Of a stretch of 64,000 nucleotides of DNA, positions 63,262 to 64,000 are shown piece by piece (position 1 is the stretch's first letter; each line of letters opens with the position of its first letter). The stretch comes from Betaproteobacteria bacterium (GTDB taxonomy: Bacteria > Pseudomonadota > Gammaproteobacteria > Burkholderiales > Usitatibacteraceae), in assembly GCA_016720855.1 (NCBI GenBank), contig JADKJU010000001.1, forward strand, positions 427,501-491,500. Reading direction: 5' to 3'. The notes under the pieces are model-generated. The model was not told the DNA's origin and made no database searches. It saw nothing but the letters and a program-made list of their open reading frames with translations. The translations under genes and the position numbers were made by a program.

Positions 63262-64000
63262 ATGGATTCGACCCAAACGTCGTCCTACGAGATCGTTGCC
63301 CGCGAGGATTTCTCCGACGTCACGTTTCTGCTCGAAGTTCGCCATCCGATGCTGGCCAAAGCCGCCAGGGCCGGCCAGTTCGTCATCGTGATGGAGCACG
63401 AGCACGGCGAACGAATCCCGCTCACCATCGCCGACTTCGACCGCGAAGCGGGCACCATCACGCTGGTCATCCAGGCGGTGGGCAAGACGACCCGCGAAAT
63501 GCAGCAGAACTGCCAGGCGGGCACGAGCCTGTACGCCGTCGTCGGCCCGATGGGCATCCCGAGCCAAATCGGATCCAGGAAAAAGGTGGTCTGCGTGGGT
63601 GGCGGGCTTGGTGTCGCCCCCATCTACCCGCAGGCACGCGCCTGGAAGGAAAGCGGCGCCTACGTGATCGGCGTGCTGGGCTTCCGCAATCGCGGGCTGG
63701 TCTTCTGGGAAGACAAGTTCCGTGCGTGCTGCGACGAACTCATCCTCTGCACCGACGACGGATCAGCCGGCATCAAGGGCCTGGTCACGGAGGGCATCAA
63801 GCAGACCATCGCGAAGCATCCGGACATCGAGGAACTGGTGGCCATCGGCCCGCCAGTGATGATGAAGGGCTGCGCGGAGGCGACTCGCGCCCACAAGATC
63901 AAGACGATGGTGAGCCTGAACCCGGTGATGGTCGATGGCACGGGGATGTGCGGCGGGTGCCGCGTGAAGATCGGCGAGACCGTAAAGTTCGCCTGCGTTG
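63262..64000 (+). CDS. NAD(P)H:acceptor oxidoreductase FAD/[2Fe-2S] subunit (NfnA/SudB type), 3' end outside window
   Basis: The frame is open to the right edge, giving 246 codons. The product shows a ferredoxin-NADP reductase-like FAD domain (RAGQFVIVMEHEHGERIPLTIAD near residue 40), a NAD-binding part (VVCVGGGLGVAPIYPQARAW near 115), and a C-terminal [2Fe-2S] motif (DGTGMCGGCRVKIG near 230). This matches the small subunit of NADH-dependent NADP:ferredoxin oxidoreductase (NfnA) and of sulfide dehydrogenase (SudB). The partner subunit would be expected beyond the window. Its position after the sox locus makes a sulfur role possible, but the candidate FNR-type promoter fits anaerobic redox balance equally well. 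Confidence 0.85.
   Translation, partial: MDSTQTSSYEIVAREDFSDVTFLLEVRHPMLAKAARAGQFVIVMEHEHGERIPLTIADFDREAGTITLVIQAVGKTTREMQQNCQAGTSLYAVVGPMGIPSQIGSRKKVVCVGGGLGVAPIYPQARAWKESGAYVIGVLGFRNRGLVFWEDKFRACCDELILCTDDGSAGIKGLVTEGIKQTIAKHPDIEELVAIGPPVMMKGCAEATRAHKIKTMVSLNPVMVDGTGMCGGCRVKIGETVKFACV

Overview
The window comes from a high-GC proteobacterium, most likely a betaproteobacterium (Burkholderiales/Nitrosomonadales-like). The reasons are a tctCBA transporter with a Bug-type binding protein and a divergent tctDE sensor pair, a cheA-R-D-B-W order joined by ATGA/GTGA overlaps, a Sox gene set, and a KorABC-type 2-oxoacid oxidoreductase like that of denitrifying aromatic degraders. I cannot name the genus. 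Nothing looks like a plasmid, prophage or insertion sequence, and I see no tRNA, rRNA or CRISPR array. Coding density is very high and genes often overlap by 4 nt.

Region 1 (1-12 kb, + strand) is a multihaem cytochrome locus. It holds the 3' end of a multihaem cytochrome, a lipoprotein with two HbpS/GlcG domains, a predicted outer-membrane beta-barrel, a decahaem cytochrome ending in an LVIVD beta-propeller, a smaller multihaem cytochrome, and an unusual fusion of a pyridine-nucleotide flavoprotein with two cyclic-nucleotide-binding domains and a four-cluster ferredoxin. Together they look like an electron-transfer chain from the cytoplasm to the cell surface. I regard this as the best candidate for an undescribed system in the window.

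Region 2 (12-20 kb, - strand) has an overlapping trio (HD-GYP protein, EAL phosphodiesterase, LplT-like transporter) and a DUF1800/DUF1501 secretion-type pair with a stem-loop just after it. A 405-nt gap without genes (19691-20095) separates this from a small TonB-domain protein and a chemoreceptor.

Region 3 (20-40 kb, + strand) is a chemosensory block placed between the parts of a 2-oxoacid:acceptor oxidoreductase. The flavin/FeS partner subunit lies before it (22.4-24.2 kb) and the catalytic subunits after it (37.5-40.4 kb). The block encodes a free sCache protein, an MCP, a cytidylate-kinase-like/BON protein, an FHA protein, CheY, CheA, CheR, CheD, CheB, two CheW, a Ser/Thr kinase with a cyclic-nucleotide domain, and two proteins with a CheZ-like D-x3-Q motif. 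Between the kinase and the second cheW lies a 47-codon relic that encodes only the tail of an MCP.

Region 4 (40-56 kb) is mostly housekeeping: an MscS channel, threonine aldolase, PIN-PhoH ATPase, peroxiredoxin, an orphan ArnD, TypA, RmuC, the TctDE/TctCBA tricarboxylate uptake system, and MobB-MoaD-MoaE.

Region 5 (56-63 kb) is a thiosulfate-oxidation (Sox) locus. A divergent ArsR-family regulator with a persulfide-sensor-like cysteine pair is followed by soxYZ, a DsrE-like gene and soxAX. After a strong terminator come an HbpS-like gene, soxB, a metallo-beta-lactamase and a thioredoxin-like gene. soxCD is not present. Two similar dyads (ATTAG-N6-C/TTAAT) lie at the regulator promoter and over the start of the post-terminator segment. 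The window ends inside an NfnA/SudB-type NAD(P)H:acceptor oxidoreductase subunit that follows a candidate FNR-class site. Coordinates and starts were read by eye; family calls rest on motifs and context, not on database searches.
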